From: Parasporobacterium sp.
GTDB taxonomy: Bacteria; Bacillota; Clostridia; Lachnospirales; Lachnospiraceae
Direction: 5' to 3'
Assembly: GCA_017459985.1 (NCBI GenBank)
Contig: JAFUBX010000002.1
Location: forward strand, 1-64,000
Length of the DNA stretch: 64,000 nt
The notes below the pieces were generated by a model, which saw only the letters and a program-made list of their open reading frames with translations, made no database searches and had not been told where the DNA came from. The translations under genes and the position numbers were made by a program. Positions 19,080-27,826 of the stretch are shown piece after piece (position 1 is the stretch's first letter; each line of letters opens with the position of its first letter).

Positions 19080-20395
19080 AGGATCTCCTTTTGCTGCCTC
19101 TTCGCCAGAGAAAGGCCCTTTTCCACAAATCCCTCCTCCAGTTCCCTGCGCAGTTTCCACGCATACCGGTTCTCCGGATCCGTCAGTTTCTGTTCTTCAA
19201 ATGCAAGGACCTCCTGCACGTCCTGCGGGGCTCCCTGATAGAAGGATTTCATCCGGCTGAGGAGTTTCCTCCCTGCTTCCTCTGCGCTGCAGGCAGGTCC
19301 TCCGGACCTGTCCGGGCAGGACTTTGCTTCGCCGGATTCTGCCGCGGGGGGCTCCACGATCCGGACCGTCTTCAGATCATAGCGGGCCGCATTTTTAAAA
19401 TTCTGTACAGCCTGTACCTGATCCGCCCCGGTTGTATGCAGGTCTTCGCTCCCCGCCAGCCATGTAAGGAACAGCTGGATAAACTGAAGGTCCTTTACCT
19501 GGATCCCGGAAGGCTCCAGCGGATTCAGATCCACCGTCCGCAGTTCAATATGATTGATTCCTTTCTCCAGCAGCAGTTCGAGACTGTACCGTCCCTTCGG
19601 TTTCAGCCGGATGGGATAATACAGCTCCCGCGGCGCACTAAGCAGGCCTTCCTTCACATAGTTCTGAATGCTGGCTGCATACGCTGTCAGACTGGTATAA
19701 TCCAATACCGGCGTGAAATGATTCCAGTACCCCAGTTCGCTGCACCGGGTACTGGCCATGCCGTTGAAGATGGTTTTTCCCAAAGCCCCCGTTTCCACAA
19801 AGCTGCTGTCCAGCAGCGGACTGGCGGCGGTCAGCGCGGTCACGATCCATCCGTAAACTGTGGCTTTTTCCGCCAGGGACAGATACAGAGCATCTTTGTA
19901 TTCCCGGTAACTTCCATATCCGCTCAGGGCGAAATCCGCCTCCAGCAGTTCCTCATCAAAGGAAAAATTGACATGGATCCCGGAAAAGGTCATTTTATAT
20001 TTGCCGTAACGATCCGCAAGGTATTCCCGGTAAGCGCTCTGGGACGCCTGCTCTCCCTCAAACCGGGCAACCGGAACATCCTCCTCTCCACGGATATAAG
20101 GCGGATTGGAAAAGGGCCACAGCAGTTCCTGCGGATCCTGCGCTGCCAGTTTCCTCTGGATCCGGACCGTTTCCCGAAGCAGAGCTTTTGCCGCTTCCTC
20201 CGCAGAGGGATAAATGTCCGTATTGATTTCTGTCTGGTTCTCACAGAAATCCCGGACGATCCGCGGATCCCCCGGAAACGGATGGGCTGTTTTCGAAAAG
20301 GTTCCGTCCGGCAGGATCCGCAGACTTTCCTTTTCCAGTCCGAAGCTTCCTTTCAGCAGAAGATCTTTTACCTGGGTGTTCTCAACATGAAGCAT
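19058..20395 (-). CDS. gshA: Glutamate-cysteine ligase-like protein
   Basis: It is predicted to form gamma-glutamylcysteine (or another gamma-glutamyl amide) with ATP. The protein has 445 residues and starts MLHVENTQVKDLLLKGSFGLEKESLRI; the GLEKE(S/G)LR block is the family hallmark. Other family blocks are DFCENQTEINTD, FSGIHVNFSF and HIELRTVDLNPLEP. Unlike GshF of streptococci and many clostridia there is no C-terminal ATP-grasp domain, and no gshB is in the window, so the product may stay at gamma-glutamylcysteine. It overlaps the class II amidohydrolase downstream. Confidence 0.85.
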   Translation of the reverse strand: MLHVENTQVKDLLLKGSFGLEKESLRILPDGTFSKTAHPFPGDPRIVRDFCENQTEINTDIYPSAEEAAKALLRETVRIQRKLAAQDPQELLWPFSNPPYIRGEEDVPVARFEGEQASQSAYREYLADRYGKYKMTFSGIHVNFSFDEELLEADFALSGYGSYREYKDALYLSLAEKATVYGWIVTALTAASPLLDSSFVETGALGKTIFNGMASTRCSELGYWNHFTPVLDYTSLTAYAASIQNYVKEGLLSAPRELYYPIRLKPKGRYSLELLLEKGINHIELRTVDLNPLEPSGIQVKDLQFIQLFLTWLAGSEDLHTTGADQVQAVQNFKNAARYDLKTVRIVEPPAAESGEAKSCPDRSGGPACSAEEAGRKLLSRMKSFYQGAPQDVQEVLAFEEQKLTDPENRYAWKLRRELEEGFVEKGLSLAKRQQKEILCANYSD

Positions 20396-20561
20396 CTCTT
20401 CTGTCCTTTCTGTTTTCCGAAATTACCTATGATTCATATAGGAATTTGATTATTATACCTCGATCCCTCCAAAAAGGGAACCTGATAACAATAAGTAATT
20501 TTTCACAAATTCCGGAGTTGTTTCCGGCGATATTATGGAGGTTTGCGCAGGCGCATTTTTC
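20396..20561. other. Divergent intergenic region between gshA and purE
   Basis: This part of the 359-base divergent spacer holds the upstream region of gshA. A minus-strand TATAAT lies at 20452-20457, but I see no good -35 at the usual distance. No small gene or repeat is evident. The remainder of the spacer, 20562-20754, is the purE promoter, riboswitch and ribosome site. Confidence 0.5.
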
Positions 20562-20590
20562 TTGAAATGCCCCTGCTTGCATGTTACAAT
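20562..20590 (+). promoter_or_regulatory. Promoter of the purine operon
   Basis: TTGAAA (20562-20567) and TACAAT (20585-20590) are 17 bases apart, with an upstream TG (20582-20583) making an extended -10. Transcription would begin near 20597, a few bases before the ZTP riboswitch. Confidence 0.7.
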
Positions 20591-20599
20591 TTTTCCGTA

Positions 20600-20700
20600 A
20601 AAAGTTGTTCTTTGTGACTGACGGAAATGATTGCAGAGTACTGCAGGGGAGCAAAGAATCTCATACAGTACATTTGATATGCGGGCCGTCCGTCTGGGCA
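20600..20700 (+). ncRNA. ZTP (pfl) riboswitch
   Basis: The conserved blocks of the ZTP/ZMP riboswitch appear in order: GTGACTGACGGAAATG (20614-20629), GGGGAGCAAAGA in the second part of the first domain, and CCGTCCGTCTGGGCA at the 3' end (20686-20700). The class senses the purine intermediate ZMP/ZTP, which accumulates when 10-formyl-THF is short, and switches expression on. The position fits: it precedes an operon holding the AICAR transformylase and formate-THF ligase genes. Recognition is by eye from the conserved motifs. Confidence 0.88.
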
Positions 20701-20738
20701 CAGTTAAAGGAGTCCTTTTAACTGCGCTTATTTTTATT
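20701..20738 (+). terminator. Riboswitch-controlled terminator before purE
   Basis: An approximately 10-bp hairpin (20701-20710 with 20714-20724) directly follows the CTGGGCA block of the riboswitch. A U-rich tract follows, then AGGAG at 20741-20745. Ligand binding to the aptamer would compete with this terminator, giving an ON switch. Confidence 0.75.
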
Positions 20739-20754
20739 TCAGGAGATTATATTT

Positions 20755-21249
20755 ATGAAAAAAGTCGGGATCGTGATGGGCAGCGACAGTGATCTGCCCG
20801 TCGTTCAGAAAGCCATCGACACCCTTAAGGATCTTGAGATTCCATACGAAGTCCATGTGTATTCCGCACACAGAACCCCGGAACAGGCAGGGGAATTTGC
20901 CCGGACCGCCCGGGAGAACGGATTCGGCGTCCTGATCGGAGCCGCCGGCATGGCTGCCCACCTTGCAGGTGCGATCGCAGCCAACACCACCCTTCCGGTC
21001 ATCGGAATCCCCTGTAAAGGATCTGTATTAGACGGCATTGACGCGCTCCTGTCCACAGTTCAGATGCCCTCCGGCATCCCGGTAGCAACTGTGGCGATCA
21101 ACGGAGCCGCCAATGCCGCTTTGCTTGCAGCCGAGATTCTGGCCGTGGAAGATCTGACGCTGGCACAGAAGCTGGCGGCGCTCCGCAGAAAAGGGGCTGA
21201 AAAGGTACTTGCAAAAGACGCGGCTCTTGCAGAGCAGTTACATCAATAG
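20755..21249 (+). CDS. purE: N5-carboxyaminoimidazole ribonucleotide mutase PurE
   Basis: It moves the carboxyl group to form CAIR in purine synthesis. The 164-residue protein begins [16 protein letters not shown], the class I PurE signature, and has YSAHRTPE and [11 protein letters not shown] for nucleotide binding. It is the first gene of the operon, 55 bases after the riboswitch aptamer. The companion purK is not seen in this window. Confidence 0.95.
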   Translation: MKKVGIVMGSDSDLPVVQKAIDTLKDLEIPYEVHVYSAHRTPEQAGEFARTARENGFGVLIGAAGMAAHLAGAIAANTTLPVIGIPCKGSVLDGIDALLSTVQMPSGIPVATVAINGAANAALLAAEILAVEDLTLAQKLAALRRKGAEKVLAKDAALAEQLHQ

Positions 21250-21269
21250 CATAAGAAGGGAGATGTTAC

Positions 21270-22694
21270 ATGGGAGGATTTTTCGGAGCAGTCGGCAGAG
21301 AAGATGTGATGACGGATGTCTTCTTCGGCGCGGACTACCATTCTCACCTGGGGACCAGAAGCGGCGGACTTGCCGCCTATGATCCGGAAAAGGGTCTGCA
21401 GCGCAAGATCCACAGCATCGGGAATTCCCCGTTCCGTACCAAATTTGAATCCATCCGGGATACCATGTCCGGAACAGCGGCGATCGGCTGCATCAATGAC
21501 AGCGATCCCCAGCCGCTGCTGGTCCGTTCCCGGCTCGGCAGCTATGCCATCGCGTTTGTCGGCGTGATCAACAATTCCGAACAGCTGATCCACGATTATA
21601 TCGAGACCGCCGGAGCACAGGTCAGTGCCCTTTCCGGCGGCGGCGTTAATTCCACGGAGCTGGTGGCGGCCCTGATCAACCAGAAGACGTCCTTTGCGGA
21701 AGGGATCCGCTTTGCCCATGACCAGATCGAAGGGACTGCCGTGATCCTGATCATAACCGGTCACGGTTCCATCATCGCCGCCAGGGATAAACGGGGCATC
21801 CTTCCGGTCCATATCGGCAAAAAGGAAGGGGCCTGCTGCATTTCTTTTGAAGATTTCGCCTATCAGAAGCTGGATTACCAGCACGCCTATGAACTGAAGG
21901 CAGGCGAGATCGCTGAGATTACCGCAGAGGGTTACCGCATCCTTCAGGAAGGCACGGAGGATATGCATATCTGCGCTTTCCTCTGGACTTATTACGGATT
22001 CCCTACCGCCTGCTATCAGGGGATCAACGTTGAGCACATGCGCTGCAAGAACGGAGAGATCATGGCCCAGCACGAAATGGACAGAGGGACTCTTCCCAAG
22101 GTCGATTTTGTCGCCGGCGTCCCGGATTCCGGAACCCCCCATGCCATCGGATTTTCCAACCGCAGCCATCTGACCTTCGGACGCCCCTTCATCAAATATA
22201 CCCCCACCTGGCCCCGCAGCTTCATGCCTCCCACTCAGGAGGACCGGAACCGGATCGCCAAGATGAAACAGATCCCCGTCGACTCCCTGATCCGGGACAA
22301 GGAGCTGCTGTTTGTGGACGATTCCATTGTCCGGGGCACCCAGATGCGGGAGACCGTGGAGTTCCTCTACGAAAGCGGAGCCAAAGCGGTCCATATGCGA
22401 TCCGCCTGCCCGCCCCTGATGTACGGATGCAAATATCTGAATTTCTCCAGAGCCACCAGCGATATGGAGCTCATCACGAGATCCACCATCATGGAGCTGG
22501 AGGGAGAAGAAGGATTACAGCATATTGAGGAATACAGTGATTCCTCCACAGAACGGGGCCGGAACATGAGACAGGCAATCTGTGAAAAGCTCCATATGGC
22601 CTCCCTGGAATTCCAGTCCGTGGAAGGACTGGTGGAAGCCATCGGTCTGGACCGCTGCAAGCTGTGCACCTATTGCTGGACCGGAGAAGAATAA
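21270..22694 (+). CDS. purF: Amidophosphoribosyltransferase-like PurF lacking the glutaminase cysteine
   Basis: It is predicted to make phosphoribosylamine from PRPP. The protein has 474 residues. The C-terminal phosphoribosyltransferase half looks active, with the PRPP loop FVDDSIVRGTQ at about 347-357 and cysteines that could hold an Fe-S cluster (SACPP, YGCKY, CKLCTYC). The N-terminal half keeps the fold but begins MGGFFGAV where normal PurF has a Cys after Met or a propeptide. Other glutaminase positions are also altered (GVINNSEQL, VNSTELV). It therefore probably uses free ammonia or a partner. The start has AGAAGGGAG upstream. I recall similar Cys-less homologues in other gut anaerobes but cannot check. 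Confidence 0.85.
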   Translation: MGGFFGAVGREDVMTDVFFGADYHSHLGTRSGGLAAYDPEKGLQRKIHSIGNSPFRTKFESIRDTMSGTAAIGCINDSDPQPLLVRSRLGSYAIAFVGVINNSEQLIHDYIETAGAQVSALSGGGVNSTELVAALINQKTSFAEGIRFAHDQIEGTAVILIITGHGSIIAARDKRGILPVHIGKKEGACCISFEDFAYQKLDYQHAYELKAGEIAEITAEGYRILQEGTEDMHICAFLWTYYGFPTACYQGINVEHMRCKNGEIMAQHEMDRGTLPKVDFVAGVPDSGTPHAIGFSNRSHLTFGRPFIKYTPTWPRSFMPPTQEDRNRIAKMKQIPVDSLIRDKELLFVDDSIVRGTQMRETVEFLYESGAKAVHMRSACPPLMYGCKYLNFSRATSDMELITRSTIMELEGEEGLQHIEEYSDSSTERGRNMRQAICEKLHMASLEFQSVEGLVEAIGLDRCKLCTYCWTGEE

Positions 22695-22751
22695 AATGCC
22701 CACCTGAATAACATGCCGCAGAAGAAAGCGCGGCAGGAACGGAGTTAAAAC

Positions 22752-23795
22752 ATGCACGAAAATTCCAGATCTGATGTATATGCAGCCGCCGGCGTGGATA
22801 TCACCGCCGGATACAGGGCTGTGGAACTGATGAAACAGCATATCGCAAGGACCATGACCCCGGGGGTCTGCTCGGATGTCGGCGGATTCGGCGGATTGTT
22901 CGAGCTGGATCTGGAAGGCATCTCAAAGCCGGTTCTGGTCAGCGGAACCGACGGCGTCGGAACAAAGCTCAAGATCGCCTTCCTGATGGATAAACACGAT
23001 ACCGTGGGAATTGACTGTGTCGCCATGTGTGTCAACGATATCATCTGCTGCGGAGCAAAGCCCTTATTTTTCCTGGATTATATTGCCTGCGGCAAGAATT
23101 ATCCCGAAAAGATCGCGGATATCGTCAGCGGTATCTGCGAAGGCTGCGTGCAGTCCGGCGCTGCGCTGATCGGCGGTGAGACGGCGGAAATGCCCGGGTT
23201 CTATCCCATCGACGAATATGACCTGGCCGGCTACTGCACCGGCGTTGTGGACAAGTCCCGGATCATCGACAACAGGAAGATGAAAGCCGGTGACCTTATC
23301 ATCGCCCTTCCCTCCAGCGGCGTCCATTCCAACGGATTCTCCCTGGTCCGCAAGGTTTTTGATGCGGAACACGCAGATCTCAAAACCCCTATGGAAGAAC
23401 TGGGAGGCCGCTCCCTGGGAGAAACCCTGCTTGAGCCCACCCGGATCTATGTCAAACCGGTCCTGGCCCTTCTGGAGAAGGTGGAAGTGAAGGGAATTTC
23501 CCACATTACCGGCGGCGGATTCTACGAGAATATCCCCCGGAGCATTCCGGCGGGTCTCGGAGCCCGGATCGACCGCAGCAGAATCAAAGTCCTTCCTGTC
23601 TTCGATCTGCTTGCAAAGACAGGAAACATCTCCGAACGGGATATGTTCAATACCTTCAATATGGGCGTTGGCATGAGCATCATCGTTTCTCCCGAAGAAG
23701 CAGAGGAAGCTCTCCGCATCCTGGAAGAAAACGGCGAACAGCCCTATCTCATCGGAGAGATCATCTCCTCTGATGAGCCGATCACCATCGTCTGA
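22752..23795 (+). CDS. purM: Phosphoribosylformylglycinamidine cyclo-ligase PurM
   Basis: This AIR synthetase closes the imidazole ring using ATP. The 347-residue protein contains the PurM/PurL superfamily motifs: [13 protein letters not shown] near 64-76, GGETAEMPG around residue 138, and [13 protein letters not shown]. It lies 57 bases after purF and 28 before purN in the same operon. Confidence 0.95.
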   Translation: MHENSRSDVYAAAGVDITAGYRAVELMKQHIARTMTPGVCSDVGGFGGLFELDLEGISKPVLVSGTDGVGTKLKIAFLMDKHDTVGIDCVAMCVNDIICCGAKPLFFLDYIACGKNYPEKIADIVSGICEGCVQSGAALIGGETAEMPGFYPIDEYDLAGYCTGVVDKSRIIDNRKMKAGDLIIALPSSGVHSNGFSLVRKVFDAEHADLKTPMEELGGRSLGETLLEPTRIYVKPVLALLEKVEVKGISHITGGGFYENIPRSIPAGLGARIDRSRIKVLPVFDLLAKTGNISERDMFNTFNMGVGMSIIVSPEEAEEALRILEENGEQPYLIGEIISSDEPITIV

Positions 23796-23823
23796 GCAGG
23801 GCACCGGAAAGGAAAGGGAATCT

Positions 23824-24456
23824 ATGAAACAGACGAAAAAAGCCCATATTGCCGTTCTGGTATCCGGCGGCGGAACCAATCTGCAGGCACTGATCAACGC
23901 CCAGAAAAAGGGCATCCTGACCAGCGGGAGGATCTGTCTGGTGATCTCCAATAATGCTTCCGCCTATGCCCTGAAACGGGCGGAGAATGCCGGGATCCCG
24001 ACCGCCGTCATCACCCGCAGGGACCTGGGCAGCCAGGAAGCTATGGAGGAGAAGATCCTTAAGACGCTGAAAGAGCACCGGATCGATCTGATTATCCTCG
24101 CCGGATTTATGAGCATCCTCAGCGAACATTTTACGAAAGCCTACGATCACCGGATCATCAACGTCCATCCCTCCCTGATCCCGTCCTTCTGCGGAGAAGG
24201 GTTCTACGGACTGAAGGTCCATGAGGCTGCCCTGGCCAAAGGAGTCAAGGTGACCGGAGCCACGGTGCATTTTGTCAATGAGATCCCGGACGGCGGAGAG
24301 ATCATCCTGCAGAAGGCCGTCTATATCCGGGAAGATGATACGCCGGAGACACTGCAGAAACGGGTCATGCGGCTCGCGGAATGGCAGATCCTTCCGGCAG
24401 CGGCGGAGAAGGTCTCCAAGGAACTGATTTCCGGGGACTGCTCCCGGGACAGATAA
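23824..24456 (+). CDS. purN: Phosphoribosylglycinamide formyltransferase PurN
   Basis: It transfers formyl from 10-formyl-THF to GAR. I chose the start at 23824 (MKQTKKAHIAVL) because AAGGGA precedes it; the longer frame overlaps purM. The 210-residue product has VSGGGTNLQALI, the catalytic HPSLIPSFCGEGFYG (His-Pro-Ser loop) and GATVHFVNEIPDGG with the catalytic region. It depends on formyl-THF, which the fhs product of the same operon supplies. Confidence 0.94.
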   Translation: MKQTKKAHIAVLVSGGGTNLQALINAQKKGILTSGRICLVISNNASAYALKRAENAGIPTAVITRRDLGSQEAMEEKILKTLKEHRIDLIILAGFMSILSEHFTKAYDHRIINVHPSLIPSFCGEGFYGLKVHEAALAKGVKVTGATVHFVNEIPDGGEIILQKAVYIREDDTPETLQKRVMRLAEWQILPAAAEKVSKELISGDCSRDR

Positions 24457-24517
24457 CTACGATATTCCCCGGCGCCCGCTCATTCGGGTTTCCGGCAGAA
24501 CAGGAAAGGATGATACG

Positions 24518-25237
24518 ATGGATATTTACAAAATCAATGATATCGGAGAACTGATCAGAGATAACGCCTATGTGGGCCGCGGCATTGTCATCGGAAAGAC
24601 CCCGGACGGGCAGAAGGCCTGCAGCGCTTATTTCATTATGGGAAGATCCGCCAACAGCCGGAACCGGATTTTTACAGAGAAGGACGGAGTGGTCTATACA
24701 GAGCCCTTCGACGCCTCCAAAGTGGAAGACCCCAGCCTGATCATCTACGCGGCTGTCAGAGAATACGAAAACAAGCTGATCGTCACCAACGGAGATCAGA
24801 CCGACACGATTTATGAGAAGCTTCAGGAAGGAAAATGTTTCCGCTGTGCCCTGTCCACCCGGGAATTTGAGCCGGACGCTCCGAATTATACCCCCAGGAT
24901 CAGCGGCATGCTCACCTTCGAAGACCAGGATTTCACCTATGAGATGAGCATCCTGAAAAGCGCGGACGCAAACGGATCCGCCTGCAACCGCTACACCTTC
25001 TCCTATGCTCCCCTTCCGGGACTGGGACATTTTCTCCACACCTATGTCTGTGACGGCAATCCGATCCCGACCTTCCAGGGAGAACCGGAACGGGTGGAGA
25101 TCCCGGACGAAATCGACGCGTTCACAGACAAGCTGTGGAATGCGCTGAATGAAGATAATAAGATCTCCCTGTATGTGCGTTACACGGATCTCAGGGACGG
25201 CAGTACCGAAACCAGACTGATCAACAAGAACAAATAA
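24518..25237 (+). CDS. purO: IMP cyclohydrolase, PurO type
   Basis: It is predicted to catalyse the last step of purine synthesis, closing FAICAR to IMP. The 239-residue sequence matches the archaeal-type PurO pattern: YVGRGIVIGKTPDGQ at the N-terminus, YFIMGRSANSRNRIF, and an NTN-hydrolase-like fold suggested by the spacing. It is not similar to the N-terminal MGS-fold domain of bacterial PurH. The next gene, ten bases on, encodes only the transformylase half of PurH, so the pair replaces the usual fused enzyme. Recognition is by memory of family motifs. Confidence 0.85.
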   Translation: MDIYKINDIGELIRDNAYVGRGIVIGKTPDGQKACSAYFIMGRSANSRNRIFTEKDGVVYTEPFDASKVEDPSLIIYAAVREYENKLIVTNGDQTDTIYEKLQEGKCFRCALSTREFEPDAPNYTPRISGMLTFEDQDFTYEMSILKSADANGSACNRYTFSYAPLPGLGHFLHTYVCDGNPIPTFQGEPERVEIPDEIDAFTDKLWNALNEDNKISLYVRYTDLRDGSTETRLINKNK

Positions 25238-25247
25238 GGAGTGAACC

Positions 25248-26432
25248 ATGAAAGAATTCGAATTAAAATACGGATGCAATCCGAATCAGAAGCCTGCCCG
25301 GATCTATATGCATGACGGATCGGACCTTCCGGTTGAGATCCTGAGCGGAAGACCGGGATATATTAATTTTCTGGACGCCTTCAATTCCTGGCAGCTGGTG
25401 AAGGAACTGAAAGCCCAGCTTCATCTTCCGGCAGTCACCTCCTTTAAGCATGTCAGCCCCACTTCGGCAGCCGTCGGAATCCCGATGTCCGACACCCTGA
25501 AAAAGGCCTGTTTCGTGGAAGATATCGAAGGACTGGATGATTCTCCGGTCGGACTGGCCTATGCGAGAGCCCGGGGAACCGACCGGATGTGTTCCTTCGG
25601 CGACTGGGTCGCCCTGTCGGATGTCTGTGACGTGACCACCGCAAAAATGCTGAAGCGGGAAGTATCCGACGGTATCATCGCTCCCGGCTATGAACCGGAG
25701 GCCCTGGAGATCCTGAAAACAAAGCGGAAAGGAAACTACAATATCATTCAGATCGATCCGGATTTCGTTCCGGCGGAAGCGGAACACAAGCAGGTGTTCG
25801 GCATCACCTTTGAGCAGGGCCGCAATAATTTCGAGATCAACAAAGAACTGCTCAGCAACCGGGTGACCCAGAACAAGGATCTTCCGGAAAGCGCGGTCCG
25901 GGATCTGATCATTTCCCTCATCACACTGAAATATACCCAGTCCAATTCCGTCTGCTTTGCCGTAGACGGGCAGGCCATCGGTGTCGGAGCCGGACAGCAG
26001 TCCCGGATCCACTGTACCCGTCTTGCCGGCAGCAAGGCAGACACCTGGTTCCTTCGCCAGTATGAGAAGGTCCTGGACCTGCCCTTCAGGCCGGAGCTGG
26101 GCCGTCCGGACAGGGACAATGTGATCGACGGATATATCAACAAAAATGAGGAGGATGTCTGCGCGGACGGAAACTGGCAGAAATACTTCACCCGCCGGCC
26201 GGATCCGCTGACCGCGGAAGAAGCTGCCGCATACCTCGCAGCCATCGACCATGTCTCCCTGGGATCCGATGCCTTCTTCCCCTTCAGCGACAACATTGAG
26301 CGGGCGAAAAAAAGCGGTGTGAAATACATTGCGGAGCCGGGCGGCTCCATCCGGGACGACCTGGTCATCGAATGCTGCGACAAATACGGCATGGTCATGG
26401 CGTTTACGGGAATGAGACTGTTCCATCACTAA
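25248..26432 (+). CDS. purH: AICAR transformylase (PurH without the cyclohydrolase domain)
   Basis: It transfers formyl from 10-formyl-THF to AICAR (ZMP). The 394-residue protein corresponds to the C-terminal domain of bifunctional PurH, starting LKYGCNPNQKPARIY like the LRYGxNPHQ block. It keeps SFKHVSPTSAAVG with the catalytic Lys-His pair, GAGQQSRIHCTRLA and SDAFFPFSDNIE. The N-terminal IMP cyclohydrolase domain is absent; the upstream purO supplies that activity. Its substrate is the ligand of the riboswitch that controls the operon. Confidence 0.92.
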   Translation: MKEFELKYGCNPNQKPARIYMHDGSDLPVEILSGRPGYINFLDAFNSWQLVKELKAQLHLPAVTSFKHVSPTSAAVGIPMSDTLKKACFVEDIEGLDDSPVGLAYARARGTDRMCSFGDWVALSDVCDVTTAKMLKREVSDGIIAPGYEPEALEILKTKRKGNYNIIQIDPDFVPAEAEHKQVFGITFEQGRNNFEINKELLSNRVTQNKDLPESAVRDLIISLITLKYTQSNSVCFAVDGQAIGVGAGQQSRIHCTRLAGSKADTWFLRQYEKVLDLPFRPELGRPDRDNVIDGYINKNEEDVCADGNWQKYFTRRPDPLTAEEAAAYLAAIDHVSLGSDAFFPFSDNIERAKKSGVKYIAEPGGSIRDDLVIECCDKYGMVMAFTGMRLFHH

Positions 26433-26445
26433 ATAAATGGTTAAA

Positions 26446-26490
26446 CAGACTATGTCAGGGACAGGGGGGACCCCGTCCCGGCATAATCTG
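26446..26490 (+). repeat. Imperfect inverted repeat between purH and purD
   Basis: A 45-base near-palindrome (CAGA...TCTG outer arms, GGGAC/GTCCC core and GGGG/CCCC tip) lies in the 123-base gap. No T-run follows on the plus strand, so it is unlikely to be a strong terminator. It may be a processing or stability hairpin or a small mobile-repeat remnant. Confidence 0.55.
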
Positions 26491-26555
26491 TAGAAACAAT
26501 TATTTTCAGCAATTACAAACCTGAAAAGGAATACAAGGAAAGAACGGAGAGGAAT

Positions 26556-27824
26556 ATGAATATTATGGTAGTAGGTGGCGGCGGCCGGGAGCATGCCATC
26601 ATCAGGAAGCTGAAAGAAAACAAGGACGTGGAGACCATCTACGCCCTCCCGGGAAACGGAGGCATTGCGAAGGATGCACAGTGTGTCGGCATTTCCGCAA
26701 CGGACATTGAGGGCATCACCGCCTTCGCGAAGGAGCATGCCATCGATTACGCCGTCGTTGCTCCGGATGATCCGCTGGTTCTCGGATGCGTCGATGCCCT
26801 GAACGCCATCGGCATCCCCTGCTTCGGACCGGAAGCAAAGGCGGCAATCATTGAAGGCAGCAAAGTCTTTTCCAAGAATCTGATGAAGAAATACCAGATC
26901 CCGACGGCCGCCTATGAGACCTTCAGCGACATGGACGCCGCCCTCGCTTATCTGGAAGACGCCCCCATGCCGACCGTCATCAAAGCGGACGGCCTGGCCC
27001 TCGGAAAAGGCGTGATCATCGCCGGGACCCGGGAGGAAGCCCGGGAAGCCGTTAAGGAAATGATGGCGGATAAGAAATTCGGTAAAAGCGGGGAAAACAT
27101 CGTCATTGAAGAATTCCTCACCGGCCCGGAGGTCTCTGTTCTTTCCTTCACTGACGGAAAAACCGTGGTCCCCATGATCTCCTCCATGGATCACAAAAGG
27201 GCCGGAGACAACGACACCGGCCTCAACACCGGAGGTATGGGCACCATCGCGCCGAACCCGTATTATACCCCGGAAGTGGCGGAGCGCTGCATGAAGGAAA
27301 TCTTCCTTCCCACGATCCATGCCATGAACGAAGAAGGCCGCACCTTTAAGGGCTGTCTGTATTTCGGCCTGATGATCACCCCGGATGGTCCGAAGGTGAT
27401 CGAATACAACTGCCGGTTCGGAGATCCCGAAACCCAGGTGGTGCTGCCGCTCCTCGAAAGCGACCTGCTGACCATCATGCAGGCCACGACCAACGGCACC
27501 CTCGCGCAGACGCAGGTGCGCTTCAGCGACCGCCATGCCTGCTGTGTGATCATGGCGTCGGAGGGATATCCTGTCTCCTATGAAAAGGGGTATGAAATCA
27601 CGATCCCGGAGGAGACCTGGGACCGGGTTTATGTCGCCGGAGCCAGACTGGAAGGCGGCAGACTCCTCACCAGCGGAGGAAGAGTTCTGGGCGTCACCGC
27701 TGTGGAAGACAGCCTGGAGGAGGCGATCCGTTCCTCCTATGAAGCGGTCCGGACCATTTCCTTCGGAAACGCGTATTACAGAACGGATATCGGAAACAAA
27801 GCACTGGAGTGTGTTCGGAGGTAA
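26556..27824 (+). CDS. purD: Phosphoribosylamine-glycine ligase PurD
   Basis: It joins phosphoribosylamine and glycine using ATP. The 422-residue ATP-grasp protein opens with MNIMVVGGGGREHAII, the family hallmark. It contains FCFGPEAKAA-like GPEAKAAIIEGSK, ADGLALGKGVI and DPETQVVLPLL. It is separated from purH by a stem-loop and ends two bases before purL. Confidence 0.95.
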   Translation: MNIMVVGGGGREHAIIRKLKENKDVETIYALPGNGGIAKDAQCVGISATDIEGITAFAKEHAIDYAVVAPDDPLVLGCVDALNAIGIPCFGPEAKAAIIEGSKVFSKNLMKKYQIPTAAYETFSDMDAALAYLEDAPMPTVIKADGLALGKGVIIAGTREEAREAVKEMMADKKFGKSGENIVIEEFLTGPEVSVLSFTDGKTVVPMISSMDHKRAGDNDTGLNTGGMGTIAPNPYYTPEVAERCMKEIFLPTIHAMNEEGRTFKGCLYFGLMITPDGPKVIEYNCRFGDPETQVVLPLLESDLLTIMQATTNGTLAQTQVRFSDRHACCVIMASEGYPVSYEKGYEITIPEETWDRVYVAGARLEGGRLLTSGGRVLGVTAVEDSLEEAIRSSYEAVRTISFGNAYYRTDIGNKALECVRR

Positions 27825-27826
27825 TC

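Noticed and set aside
26446-26490. Transcription terminator splitting the purine operon
   Set aside because: No T-run follows the stem on the plus strand and the gene order continues with purD-purL-fhs without a clear new promoter.
25263-27536. Long open frame of 757 codons on the minus strand
   Set aside because: It lies wholly opposite purH and purD, which have clear family motifs; the composition is a shadow of GC-rich codons.
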